DNA of 64,000 nucleotides from Lingula anatina. Its lineage: Eukaryota; Brachiopoda; Lingulata; Lingulida; Lingulidae. Under the pieces are notes generated by a model. That model searched no databases and was not told the origin of the DNA. It saw nothing but the letters and a program-made list of their open reading frames with translations. Position 1 is the first letter of the stretch, and each line of letters opens with the position of its first letter. Of this stretch, positions 45,467 through 58,225 are shown one piece after another. The DNA lies in assembly GCF_001039355.2 (NCBI RefSeq), contig NW_019775427.1:191297-255296 (forward strand), written 5' to 3'. The position numbers and the translations under genes were made by a program.

Positions 45467-48111
45467 GCATGAAAAAATGGATAAACCATGTCATTGCTTG
45501 CTGGATTATGAGGCGATTCGCCAAGTAATATTGTTCATAAAAATAGCCAGGTTCAATTTTAAACACTGGAGCCCGCAGACTGACGGACGAACAATGTTTT
45601 GAACTACACGTACTAAGGCTCGTAAGTTACTGATGTTACTGGTATCAGCGTCACGATGGTATGACAAACATGCAGCACAGTAAGATTGTTGGTTTATCGT
45701 TACATTTCATCAATAGACTATTTATATAACAGCATACAGTCTGTGCCAAATACTTTTCAACTTACAGGCCACACTCTAGATCTGATGCTAGCTTTATGGG
45801 TATACCTCTTCTAACTTAGAAGGCTTGAAAGTAATTATTTAAAACATTCGTCTCAACCCATCTCAACTACTGCAATGTTGATTTCCCCACTTGGTGTTGA
45901 AGTGCTAGAACTATTGCTGATAATTTTGTAGCCACTCGGGGAAAAACATGAAATAACGACAAAATATGTGCACAAATAAAAATGTGTGTAAACAATATGA
46001 TAGAAATGTTATGGATAAAAGAAAATACTAAAAGCACAATGTAAAACTAATCTTTATGGTTCATTTTTTTTATTCGCATGTGCAAGTAATGTTATTTTTG
46101 CTTGGTAATCCATGGTGGTTATATTACCCTTAGACTACATGTAAAAATGCACATTTATTTACAAAACACGGGAATGTCCTATTTATAGAGTTGCAATACT
46201 AATTCCTAATACTTCAACATTTCACATACAAATTTACATAAAATGAAATAAGAATAAGGAAAAAATACTCATAGGTACGTATTGTCACAACATAGAAAAG
46301 CATTTCTAAACATACACTTAACTTGCATTATAACTAAAAGAACAACCAATCACATTAACTTGGTCACAACCATACCAATATAAAAAATTTTCTCAATACA
46401 GCAAATCTTTTTTCAGATGCCTTTACAATGTTAGGATTTTTTTAAAATAATTTTAATAATTAGCTTTTAAAAAATTAATGTTATTTTTTAATGGAAAAAT
46501 ATTCATATGAAAACTGCATTTTAGTAAGTTCTCCTAAAATGTCATAGGAAAAACATATGAAGGAATGTTGACCACAGGCATTTCTCCATTATCCACTTTT
46601 CAAGACTGCAGCAACCTCAGAGTTAAAATATATTCAATGTAAAAAAAAGATACTAACATATGAAAACTACATAATGTCACAACTCAAGAAATTTACCTTA
46701 AATGTTAATTGCCAAATAATGCACAGTAATTTATATTTAAGAATAGCCAGCAAAAATGAACTTTTCAAAAAATGTTACATGAAATATACAAAATAATTGT
46801 CAAATAAAAACATACATAATTATATAATCAGTAGAGATTTGAGATGTACCAAAAATGCAATTTACATCAAGTGTACACGCATACATTACCTGATAGCTCT
46901 TTATCAATACAAAAAGTGTAGTAGGTGCTTAGTCATTACATTAAATGTAAACCTAATGTTTATATTCAATGTGTGCTTCATCTGATATATATCAGTAGAC
47001 GCAACATTCTGGGATACTCAAGGATATCATTTTGTCTGTTTAAAACAGGTTAAAGGTTAAAAACATTTGTTATCAAAATATGTTGTTAACACAACTTGGT
47101 CCCTAGGGTATATAAAAAAGAAATTGAACATAATAGATTTAAGTTCTGTACATTTGGGTTAAAAAAAGCAGAAAAGATATTATGTACACATGGTTCTAAA
47201 ATTGCATATGAATGGCTGTGCCATAGTTTAAAAACAACTCGGCTAAAACATATAGTACTATGTACATAAACACAGCCACATTCAAACACACAATAAATGC
47301 CTCAAGTTGTCAGAACGCAATGAAAATAAATGAAATTTTAGGCTTTTTAACTTGCACAGTTTGTAACTATAAAGCTCATAGAAAAGCACCAAAAATAAAC
47401 CTAGAAACACCACAAACTAGGTTAAAATCATTAAACAAACTCATGAGCAAATTCCAAAAGTACTCCAAATTATTTTGAATTTTTTAAAGAGAAAACACAT
47501 CTATGAAAATTATGAAACAATGTTATTCAACACAAGGTTGATATTCAATACCAACATCCTTTAGTGGAATGTCTTATCTGCTGTCTATTCAATATACACT
47601 TTTCAATGGGAAGATCAAGTGGAACCAACTTTCATTCTATATTCATTCTCTGTCTAAAATCATAAATTGTTGATACTTGCCAATTAAGAATTAAATAAAA
47701 TAAATTTAGAAATGCACTTTGTAGTTTTGTGCTACATGGGATATATATCATTATTTTTTCTCATAAATTCATATCACACTAATTTCTTTTCTTGATAATT
47801 TTCAACACTGGGTGTTAGAATATTTATTTTTGATATCTGTGTTTATTTTTATCAACGGCTTACACAATGGAAGATACTTAAATTAATAATCATGTCAGGC
47901 TTTTCAGTTAAAAAGATAACATTAGGAAGAGATGGGGTTTAAAAGCCCTATAGTAAGGACAAAATTGCCCCTTTAAGTTTACATCAAGTGATAAAATACA
48001 AACATATGGGAAAGAAAAAAAAACTGATATAAAATCCTGCCTTGGTGTTAATGAGATCATTGTGGAATGACTGATTTCTGTCACAGTTGATGGTGTTCAT
48101 ATCGTTTATCA
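45259..48111. other. AT-rich interval between SNX25 5' end and M6 3' end
   Basis: Holds a (CA)n microsatellite at 45432-45467 and long AT-rich stretches. The right-hand part (from 48111 down to about 47820) is the probable 3' UTR of the most distal M6 terminal exon. Minus-strand AATAAA signals (TTTATT) occur near 47823 and 47842. The SNX25 promoter or an upstream non-coding exon should lie near 45260-45800, because the first coding exon is preceded by an acceptor-like TTTTTTCCAG (45259-45268). No other gene is apparent. Confidence 0.45.
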
Positions 48112-48276
48112 TCATTGCGTTCCAAAAGGCACCTTGTCCGGAATCTTGCCTGAGCGTCCAATGATACTGTCCATCTCCATCGTGGACTCGAGGTCAACAG
48201 CTGACCGGTAATCGGTCAGTTCTTTGGCTATCTTGATCTTTGTGTAGTTGGCAGTCAGGGACACCATGAAGTGGAC
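48112..48276 (-). CDS. GPM6: M6 alternative terminal exon C
   Basis: The acceptor CTTTAG is followed by 54 codons starting VHFMVSLTANYTKIKIAKEL and ending KIPDKVPFGTQ with TGA. It is the longest of the three, with an added Ser/Met/Asp-rich stretch after the shared core. Its opening VHF is closest to the VHY of vertebrate GPM6A at the same place. Candidate AATAAA signals lie about 270-290 bases downstream. Confidence 0.88.
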   Translation of the reverse strand, partial: VHFMVSLTANYTKIKIAKELTDYRSAVDLESTMEMDSIIGRSGKIPDKVPFGTQ

Positions 48277-51200
48277 CTAAAGTTACAGAAGGAGAAGAAT
48301 AAAATAAGATTTCTGACTGGTATATATAGACCAGTTATTTATCTGTATCTCATAAAATTATTAAAGATAAAAAATGTTTAGCAGTTCATAAAAGGTGAAA
48401 TAAATTCTCTTAATTATTCTATCTTTAATTAACATAACAAATTAGTTAAAACATTGGTACAAATCATGAAATAATTACTATGTTTTGTCAATCAGAAGCA
48501 ATACAAAACTTACAATATTTAGGTTGAGAAACAACAACAGGTAGAATTTCATTGTGACATGACAAGACATCACATTGTCTCAAGCAAGCACTGCACAGCA
48601 CACTGACAGTTCCAACACATAGGAGATTAACAAAGTTTTCTTTGACTTCTCAATTCAGTACTACCTGTTATACTTAATCTAAAATCTTTTTGTTTTTTTT
48701 TTTTCAAATTTGAGTAGGAATAAAACAATTTTTCAAAATGTATGAAAATAAAATAAAAATAATAAGGCAAATTTATAAAAAGTTGGACTTCTGGTGACTG
48801 ATGCAAAAAAATGCATTGTCAGAATTCTACTTAGAGGGAATCTAATTGTTTCCATAATTTGCCTACGTACTCTAGTATTACAAACATGCATCAAAATGTT
48901 GGACCTTAACAACAGGCACAGCTTACTAATTTTTACATAAATATCCTATATTTTCACCTGATAAACGTGTATGTGCATGGACAAGTTACATGTGCTGCAT
49001 GCAAAGATGTCCTGGCCTGCCATCTTTGGAAATGTGGAAATCTTATAAAGTGTGATTCTTTTTTAATTGCTCTCCGCCTTCACCACAAAAGCAACAAAAC
49101 CATTTTGCTGTCTTTTAAAAATGGTTGCATTTTACAGAAACATGCAGTAAACCATTTATATACAGAGCACCATGTATAGGTCTTTGCATGGTTCCACTTA
49201 TATAGGGTAAATCACAGACAATTTTTCTGTCCAAATCATATCATATTTAAACATAATCATGCATTATTCATCATTGCAACAATGATAATTACAGTTGTAA
49301 TAACCCATCACTGGGTTCACAATTAGTAAAATTTACCATGGCAATAAATATCTATGCACAGACATGAGCCTCCACAAATGCATTAGAATTTGTCTGGTTC
49401 AAAAGATTCTGTCATTTCGACATCGTCCCTGATTTCCTGTAGTTCCTTTGATACTCGTAACCGTACATAGTTTGCACTTAATATGGAGATAAACTGAACC
49501 TGAAACACACCAAGTGCCACATATAGAGAAGCGCTAGAGAGAGAAAGGTGTCAATTGTGTTAGTTGTGATTTATATAGATTGTGTTGGTTGTTCTTTGCC
49601 CACAATGAAGAGACATGTAATGTTGCTTGGACCACCAAGGACCCTCAAAATATACTGGGTATGTCTCCAAGAGGAGAGACAGAAATAAGGCACAGCATGA
49701 AACAAAGTTATTTCCCTTCAAGCCTTTCACTTCTACTTTTCTTTGATGTGATGAATTATCTATTGATTGTTTCAGTCAGTAAATTTGTTAGTTGACATAT
49801 TATTGAAGCACAACTTTGACCCAGGACTCTTTCAATATTATCTAGATAAAAAATAACTACATGTGTCATTGGATGAGCACTTTTCTAAAATTACCATTTC
49901 ACATTAGAGAAAATAATGTATGTAAGCCTACATAATTTTTGTCCCATAAATTAAATTTCTTATTTCTTGGTTAATTAAACATAATAAAGTGTAGGGAAAC
50001 ACATTTTATACCATATTAGATATGATATATAAAAGAAGTCAAACTGAAAGTTACTTAATGATCTCAATCTTTCTACAGTTTAGAGGCATGTTATTTTATA
50101 AATTTAGTTTTAGTTTTAAATTTTCATTTTCCTTTTTGCTGTGCAATGCTTGCGATGGCCATACCAATATGATTATTTGAGTTGAACCCTATGATAATCT
50201 TGCTTCTAATTTCCAAGTTATTCTAATTTATTTCCAGTGGTCAGGACCTACTTTCTCACTCTCTTGATCTATTCTGAAGTCATGTCATTCAAACGGAGAT
50301 CCTCGCGAATGTCTTGTAACTCTCGTGCCATTTTGATCTTGTTGTAATTGGCAGCCAAAGATATCATGAATTGTGCCTACAAATTTAAAAGGTGCCAAAT
50401 TAGGATAAAATCAAATTTTGAAAGAGGACGGAAAATTTAAATAAACAAGCAGCATATTGAGGACAATTTGATTCAATATAGCATTTCCCTTTCCACAAAC
50501 ACATGCAAATCATGAGCTTTCCCCCAATTTGTGTCAGTAGGGCACAGGGAAATGGGCTTCAGATGAAGAGTTTATCCAAGAAAAAAATCCTAAACCGACA
50601 AAATTCAAGAAAGGATCATTTCCCTGACAGGAATTTTGACTTAACACCATGTCCACTTGTCTTCTGACAATCCACAATTTTTCGTTCTCCTACCTTTGAA
50701 AAGTGCTCAAATTTTAAAAAGGATAATCAACATTATGATTGAGTTTTGGAGAGTGACTTTAACCTACAACTATGACAGTTTGACCTTTAGCAGTGAGGGA
50801 AGGTGGGAGCATAAAAAAATCAGAAGGGGTTCTATAGTTAGAATAATGTTAATAATAGCAGGTAGGTGTTAATAATAGTCATATCTGTGTTATAGGTATA
50901 AATGGGTTACTGAAGAATAATCCCTCTTCCAATAACATTTAACATGGAGTTCAACCAGTCCATTGTCAGTTTCTCAAAATAATAAACAAAAATAAATAAT
51001 AAACAAATAAATAAACATAAAAATGAATAAATAAATATAAAAATAAAAAAAGAAAAATTAATCAAGTTTGCTAATGTTAGTCAGTACATAACAATTCTTA
51101 TTTGTGGCTGTTAGTAAATAAAAATTCCAATTTTAATGGTCACTTTGTAATCCCTTCACCCATGTGAACCCTTAGTGTTAGTACTTAGAAAGTATTGGTG

Positions 51201-54200
51201 TGGTTATCAATTGACAGTGATAAGAAAATTCAAAACAAAGTTCAACAAAAATCACTAAAACTAGCACTAGTATTTTAAAAAATTCTAATTTATGACAGTG
51301 CACAATCTGCGTGAAACTATCAAATCTACTTAAAACTGTTTCAAACAAGCTTTTGAAAATTGTGAAGTTAACACAAGAGAAGATAGATTTATAACAAAAC
51401 AAGATTAACTGCATTTTTCTTTCTTTTTTAAGCAGGCAGGCATTGTAAACTACACAGCAATTTGCTATTTGGTATAAATAGATAAAAGCATCTATACTTA
51501 CCATAGACAACACAATTAAAAGGGCACCAATAAATGCAACAATGAAAAGGGGACCTGCCTCTGAGATCTAAAAATGCAAAAATACAAAAAACAAAACATT
51601 TACAAGTGGTATGGAAAATGCATAATTATTTTAAATTTATATTACTTTGTAAAAAAATGTTATCTTGTTTGCCATTTTACCATCAATGCTAAGTATGCAA
51701 CATAACGTAAACATAAATAAAATTTTTTTACTGCTATGAGAACTTTAAGAATGCAATGATTGTTAATTTGTTTTAACTGGTAAGATAACAACATTATTGT
51801 ACTCACGTGTTCACATAGTTTGCTGAGCTCTGTTGGTGTTCTCAGTACATTCTTGCCTCCTAGGGCAGTGGCATTTCTGTACAGCCCTGTGAACAAGATA
51901 TTTAGTTAGATATATAAACCATAGGCAAAAACAAAATAATTCCATTTTCCACAAAACCCTAAGAATCACCCTCAATGAGGCTAATCTGAACTGTATCTTT
52001 GTATTGTTCACACTTGACCATTTTAAAATTCCAATAGGAACAAAAATTCTATAAAACTTAAATTAAAAAATCATTTAAGAACCAGAAATTGTTTAAATTT
52101 TGTTTGAAATCTGTATTCACTGATGAAAAAACTCTACTGGAAACAATACAAGTAAATTGATACATTTCTATAAAAAATTTACTTTTTTAGAGAATACATA
52201 ATGTATCAGTTCTTACCATAATGTGAAATATTGATTGTGGGATACCACCCGGCGAGTTGGCGGTCTATGATCTCCTCATTGCATATGGACATGAACATGA
52301 CATACATCAATACAGGCACTGTTAACAGGGCGCAGATCAGGACCCAAGTCAAATTCATTATGTACGTTAACATCATGAACTGGAAAACAAAGAAAAGAGG
52401 CAATAATATTGATGTTTTAAAGCTCATTTACAGCAACTGTCATGTCTGAAGCAATTGATAACAAAAAGCAAATTTAGAATTTATGCTTTTTTTTTTCAAA
52501 AACAGGTTATACTACATCCAACCATCAGTTTCTAAACATGGAAATTAAAGAGTGTCTAGATTTCATTTTTCACTGACAGAATAATTTTAGTAAAAAAATT
52601 ATGCAAATTTAATTGGAAAACTTATTATGGCTGAAAATAATTTTTACACAGCCCTACCATAGCTGCTGACACTCTTCCTCCCATGATGCACTTGTTGCCT
52701 TTGTATACGTTCCTTCGTGTGTTCCCAGTTGCTAGGAAACCAAATATCAACAACAGAGTGGCAAAAATGCCCATCACCACAGCAACAATGATAAGAACTA
52801 TCACCAGGATTCTCAGCCTGAAGAAAATTAATAAACAGGACTTTAATAAGAGTAAACCACAGGGCAATAAAAAAATATATTGCAGTAAAGATATAATCAT
52901 AGTTTTGAAAAGTCATGTCAGTGTACTTTTTCTTCATCAAGCCAGTGACATTAATTAAATAAAAAAATTCCAATTTTCTATTCAAAGTAATTGTTTTCAA
53001 GCAACTGGTGAAAGTTAAAATACAGTATAGTATGATATTTCTAGTCACTCTGCACTCACCATTCTATGGAGAACCCCAAAAGTTTGGAGAAAATGTCCTC
53101 AAGCACAATTCTCAGTGCTGAATAAAGGCAGCCACAGAAGATCCCCACACCTACCCAGCACTTCAGGGTGGCAATAAGTGAAGCATAGGGAATGCGTCCC
53201 AGACACTCTAACGCACCTGGAAAAATTTGGACATTTAATTTTAAGCCTTTCTTCATTGCCGATATATGTAAATTTACAAAGCTCATATTCAAAGAGTGTA
53301 TACTAATAAGTATAGCATCTTATACCCTGCTTTATAAGCTTTAAATGTGTAACACATTTTAAAATTTGAATATACAGTTGGCAATTCCAGCATTTGCTCT
53401 TATGTATCAATTTTTCTTTGTATTTTACAATTAAATATCTTATTTTGCCACTTATATTCTTACATCCATGAACTTCTAAGGCTTCAGATAAGGTGCTATT
53501 TATGTGTTGCCAAAATTGGATATGAAGTGCTGAAAATTTTTCTATAAGGGAAATTTGTTACAAAGGATACTATATAATACTGTGATATTGTCTTCACATG
53601 TTTTTAAATATTGATGAAGTGTTGTACATTTAATTCCCAATAAAAAGGGTATAATTACAGCTGGGACATCATTCCAGTTGTTTTTTTTTTACAGCTAGTT
53701 TATCACATAAAACAAATATGACCTGATCTGAACCCTTTCTTTCAGTTCATTGTTAAACTGTACCTCCAATGTGTATACTCCACTATGGGAACAAATAGTG
53801 AAGGACACAATTTGAGTAAATTATGGTCCATAAATGATGATTATAACAGTTCGTATGATTTAATCAGGAAATTATTTGATCGCAGAGTAGTTCGAATAAT
53901 TCAACAACTAGCCAAAATAATATGACTAATCAGTTATGTCCATTGTTTGCTTTGAGCCATTGTCGTGTTTACCCAGTACATCCTGTCGTGCGACTATTTG
54001 CCAATTAACGGTTTAGACATTTAAACTGTGGTTAAATCTGAACAGGCGATGCCATCATAAGTACTGGACATTTAAAACCGAGGAACTGGCTATTAAATAG
54101 CTTAAAACACTCGCATCTTGGTAAAAAAAATACACACCACTTAACAGAGTGAAAGTTACCGACCATGTCTCAAGGTGTGACAACAACCTGCTTACCTGAG

Positions 54201-54241
54201 AAAAGATAATTTGCACAAAGAAGCACTCATCACTTACCCAT
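48112..54241 (-). CDS. GPM6: M6/PLP-family proteolipid protein, four-TM, with alternative C-termini
   Basis: Common exons: 54238-54241 (ATGG), 53060-53216, 52658-52817, 52217-52379, 51807-51886, 51502-51567. These are followed by one of three terminal exons (50269-50376, 49383-49499, 48112-48276), giving 245, 248 or 264 aa. The start MGALECLGRIPYASLIAT matches the PLP/DM20/M6 family, including IPYASLIAT and FCGC (28-31). The four TM segments lie at about 12-36, 57-85, 108-137 and 190-210. The second extracellular loop has Cys140 and Cys186, probably disulfide-bonded, and N-glycosylation sites Asn157 (NIS) and Asn166 (NAT). The intracellular KCIMGGRVSA between TM2 and TM3 parallels CGRCVSA of GPM6A. 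Juxtamembrane cysteines 6, 21, 29 and 31 are candidates for palmitoylation. Family members shape filopodia and membrane domains in neurons and epithelia. The first coding segment of only ATGG echoes vertebrate PLP1 exon 1. Confidence 0.92.
49383..49499 (-). CDS. GPM6: M6 alternative terminal exon B
   Basis: The acceptor GTTTCAG is followed by 38 codons starting VQFISILSANYVRLRVSKEL, then QEIRDDVEMTESFEPDKF and TAA. It has the same phase and register as exons A and C but is the most diverged in the basic KIK segment (RLR). It has its own stop and would need its own polyadenylation site. Confidence 0.87.
   Translation of the reverse strand, partial: VQFISILSANYVRLRVSKELQEIRDDVEMTESFEPDKF
50269..50376 (-). 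CDS. GPM6: M6 alternative terminal exon A
   Basis: After the acceptor TTTGTAG, 35 codons read AQFMISLAANYNKIKMAREL and then a charged tail ending DMTSE and TAG. The phase (0) joins exactly to the end of exon 51502-51567. It is the nearest to that exon, about 1.1 kb downstream. It shares the core F..SL.ANY.KIK.AKEL with exons B and C. Confidence 0.88.
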   Translation of the reverse strand, partial: AQFMISLAANYNKIKMARELQDIREDLRLNDMTSE

Positions 54242-54360
54242 TATATGTCCTTTTTTGTCCCTGATATGTTTTGTTTAAATTTTAATCACTAAATTCCGCG
54301 AAGAATTACATGGATCACAGTTTTGGGGAAAATTCCACAAGAATTCCCCACCTGAAACGG
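54238..54360 (-). promoter_or_regulatory. GPM6: M6 first exon and 5' UTR region
   Basis: The start codon and one further base (ATGG) precede a GTAAGTG donor, and the 5' UTR runs upstream to an undetermined start within about 54242-54360. No TATA box is clear. An unrelated donor-like CTCAG|GTAAG lies at about 54191-54200 on the same strand. Confidence 0.55.
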
Positions 54361-55163
54361 TAACAGGAAATTTAACCTGTCTGGACGAAAACGAGGCTAT
54401 AATGCTAACGTGTGATGGCAGCACCTTACAATGTCAGGTGAAAATATTTCAAGAGGAAACACATCCAAAGCACATTTTGAGAAGGGGAGTTAATTCATCA
54501 TTGCTCCAGATTTACTCCTGTCTAAGGATAGCAGGCAGGTATATTTCATTATTCTATTGATGTTTTTACAATCTTACGTAGCTATCACTAACAATGATCA
54601 ACTGACGTCAAATAAGTTTTTGGCATTTATTATCTCTTCAAATGATAAAAGAAGTGAGCTTATTCGGCCATTGATTAATTATCGATTAGGTAATTTATTT
54701 CATAAAGAAACACATTAAACAAGCAAAAATACTAATGCAAAAATACTAATGCAGCCTATCCAGGTGATCAAAAGAGAAGTGCTGACATTCTAAAACAGTT
54801 TTTAAAATATCTTAAAACACGACGGAATTCTCATTTCCTTAATCTATTTACCTCGATTTTCACCTCAAGCACGTTTTGAACCCACTGAGTGATTTCAGAC
54901 TTTTTTCAAAAGAAAGACAAAATCACTAAACAATAATCACGAAATAGAATAGAATGAAAAAAAAAAAGATACATAAAAGTAAAATAACTAAACAAAGAGG
55001 ATTCAAGTTAACTTTCTTTACAATTTTAAGTCCGCCAAAGGAAAGAAATACAGTATATCCAAAAAATTAATAATGAGGAATACAGGAAGTAAAAAAAATG
55101 GAGTGGCAATTTTTGTTCCAAACATTTAAGCATACTAGACATTAATTTAAATATGAGACATAT

Positions 55164-55577
55164 TCACTGCTGTGTGTGATGCCTTTTGGTAATAGAACAA
55201 CTTTTGTCGCCGATAAATAACTTCCGCAATTGTTTCATCGATTTGTTTACCCTGGTATTCATTGCATTCGCATGGGGCTGGTTTTTGGCTGTCGTGTAAC
55301 CGGCACCGGGAGATATTTGCCCTGTATATTTACATAAAAGTTTGGGCATGGCATTACCACATGACTGAATCAAAACTACGTAAGGCGCGCCGTTTGGAGT
55401 GCAGTCAAATATTTTAGAGACAAATATGCAAATGGTTCCAGAGGTGATGTCCCCGGAATTGAAGTCAAAACCTGATAATGTATTGTAAATAACAAAAGAA
55501 GTAACATCGATTTCAAAGTATGAGAAGGAAGAAAAACTATCCCGTGAACCAATGGAAAATTGTTTAACGATCAACAT
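55164..55577 (-). CDS. Hypothetical 137-codon frame upstream of M6
   Basis: An open frame from ATG at 55577 to a stop at 55164 stands in AT-rich DNA with a visibly more mixed base composition. It can be extended upstream by 11 codons to a good acceptor (TTTACTATAG at about 55612), so it may be a terminal exon and not a single-exon gene. The protein has spaced cysteines (TICIFVSKIFDC, SCGNAMPKLLCKY, KSCSI), a Ser/Phe-rich N-terminal half and a basic C-terminal half (VNKSMKQLRKLF). No signal peptide is evident in the part visible, and I do not recognise any domain. It may be chance or an exon of an unidentified gene. Confidence 0.3.
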   Translation of the reverse strand: MLIVKQFSIGSRDSFSSFSYFEIDVTSFVIYNTLSGFDFNSGDITSGTICIFVSKIFDCTPNGAPYVVLIQSCGNAMPKLLCKYTGQISPGAGYTTAKNQPHANAMNTRVNKSMKQLRKLFIGDKSCSITKRHHTQQ

Positions 55578-58186
55578 ACAATCAAGAAATGGACCTAAGG
55601 CGCCTTCAAAACTATAGTAAAGAAAACTTAAGACGTCGAGACTTCTGGAGGCTCTATATAACTATTTTAAGAAAAACCGACGTTGCAAGAACAATAGCAC
55701 AATAACAACAAAAAAAAAGCGTTAGATATTCGTCCTCAATATTCGAACGCTACCAGGGGGCACACTTTTTATATAAATTATAGTGCATTGCTTGTTTTTA
55801 ACTTTGGCGTGTTTTCTTTTGTCGTGTTTCTCCTGGTTAGTTTTATTAATATTAATTTTCAATTTTGAACATAGATATTTACTCGCCACTGTACAATTCT
55901 GTCTCTATCTTTCTCTTGTATACGTATATATCAAAACTGTGCTAAAAAAGGGGCATTTGAGATTCCGGTAAATTTTATCACGATGTCACCAGAAACACTT
56001 TTCATATTATTGTAAAGGAGAACAAGAAAGAAAAAAAATCTCTATACCAGTAATGTGTCGCGTGATATGAAATCATATACGCTGCTTACGTAAATTCTAA
56101 CTTAAAGGAATAATAACTCTTCGTTTTGGCCAAAAAATGAATTTTCCTGGAGTAAACAACAATTTTCCCATACTAACCAATGGTTAATGAATCCATTTTT
56201 ACATTCAAAGTGAGTCCCTGGTTTTTTTCTAAAAAGTTTGGTTTTTTGTTAAAATCTCTTAAGAGATTATAACACAGTACAGCCATCAATGGAGGTCATG
56301 TGGTCTGAAGACAAGCTCATATATCAGAATAATAGCTATAACTGCTGTTTTTGTGGGAAAACAGAATATATTATATTTCTATGAGTTGTTCACAATGTTT
56401 TTATTGTGAAATATTGATATCATATGAAGAGTTATTATCCCTTTAATTATAATATCGCATATATATATATACATTGAAATAGCGAGACTTTATTGTAATA
56501 AACCACTCTGTCATATGACGTGTTTTCACACTACTTACCAATAACCGCCGTGGAATTATACCACGGGTCAACAGCGACAACAATGAAATCGATGACAGTA
56601 ATGATGCGTTTAAGAAGACGGATACAATGTCTCACCCCTCTGTTTACATACATTGATTGCATGTGCAGAACAAACACCGCGGTACGTGCTGGTTATGTTT
56701 TGATTCCGACCCTGAAGCCAAGGTGCACGAGCCTTTGGTATACAGAAGTGTGAAGATTCAATCTTCATGGCTGTTTACTTCCATCTCTCAAATTGCTCGT
56801 CCAGGCGCATGCTGGACATAGTAATGACCACCACGATGCATCTTAACCGAAAATGAATATTGTATCATGACGCTGCATATTAGGATTCGATGATAATACT
56901 ATGGCTAGTGTATGCTGGCTGCTGTCCACCGACCACCACACTCGGACGTTACATTACACGGGGTCACTCACTGTGAATGAAACTGCGCCTATGTATAAGA
57001 AAACCTATCGGAACTGACCGGTTCAATAAAGAAGTGATCTACACGGGCGTCTGGATTTCTTAACTCACGTGCAGCAAAGAATGGGTAAAAGTCAATAGGT
57101 TTTAAGCTTTTGGGGCGTTGAAGAGAGCACTTTTACACTCGGGGAGTACCTAATTATTAAGTGACACACTTCACACCTCTGTTGCTGGGACTTTATCTAA
57201 ATAACTAAAGTGCTATTTTGCAATGCCATTACCTGATCAAAATGGAGATAAAAAGCAATAAATATTTGAGTACCATTACAATAAAACCAATTAAGAACGG
57301 TATAAAGCAGCAGCTGATGATATAGAAAAGATCAGAGAGAAAGAATTATTAAATATTCAGAGTATGGTTTTCTGGTAGTCTCCCCATGCAGTGATTCAGC
57401 ATTATACGGCGAACAGTGCAAGAACGTAGAACTCTACACGGACTTTTATTTCTTATGAAATTGACCAAAAAATGTCGACCAGATAAGACAGGTATTGTTA
57501 TGAATTTTTTTTATCGTACTGTCGTCACCATTTACGCGGTGAACCGTTTATTATCGGGTTGTAGCAATGTTGATTTGCGCCATGAGATTTTCAACCAGCC
57601 AGTGATGTTTAGAAGGGCAATGCAAACACACGTAATGAAAAATAGAACAAAGAAACACGTAACTGGTCTCTTCACTACCTTTGGGAAGCGCGAGTACGTT
57701 AGTGTTAAAATATCATCGATGCGCTTAAGATTTTAAGCTATGTATATATTTCTATTGTTCGTATGGATAATTTAAATAATTTAAGTTTTTTTCTGTATTC
57801 ACCAGTTCCAGGGTTGGTAAAAAACATACTGGAGTGTTCCTTTTGAAAAAAAAATCCGTCATACCAACGAACACTGTGGTAACAATATACAAGGTAACAT
57901 GCGGCAAACACAATGCGGGTATTCGGTTTATTCCTTTATCAACTAGAATAGGTTTGCGTTTGTTCGTCTAGTCCCGGAGAAAGACGTAGTGATTTTTGAT
58001 ACGAACTCGTACCGCTTGGAATTGTGTTTTCGACGTCAATGGGTTTATTGAATTATCCAGTGGCCGCCCATTGATTTGTGTGTCTTGTGGTGCGTCATGC
58101 GACACAAACAAAAACGAACACACGTGGAGATGACAGGCGCAGACACAAGCGGGCTTGGGTAAGTTGCAGTAGTACGTGTAGATGTG

Positions 58187-58189
<3 letters not shown>

Positions 58190-58222
<33 letters not shown>
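58190..58222. repeat. (GA)n microsatellite
   Basis: Sixteen GA dinucleotides. The arginine/glutamate and serine/leucine frames that cross it on both strands are products of the repeat. Confidence 0.95.
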
Positions 58223-58225
<3 letters not shown>

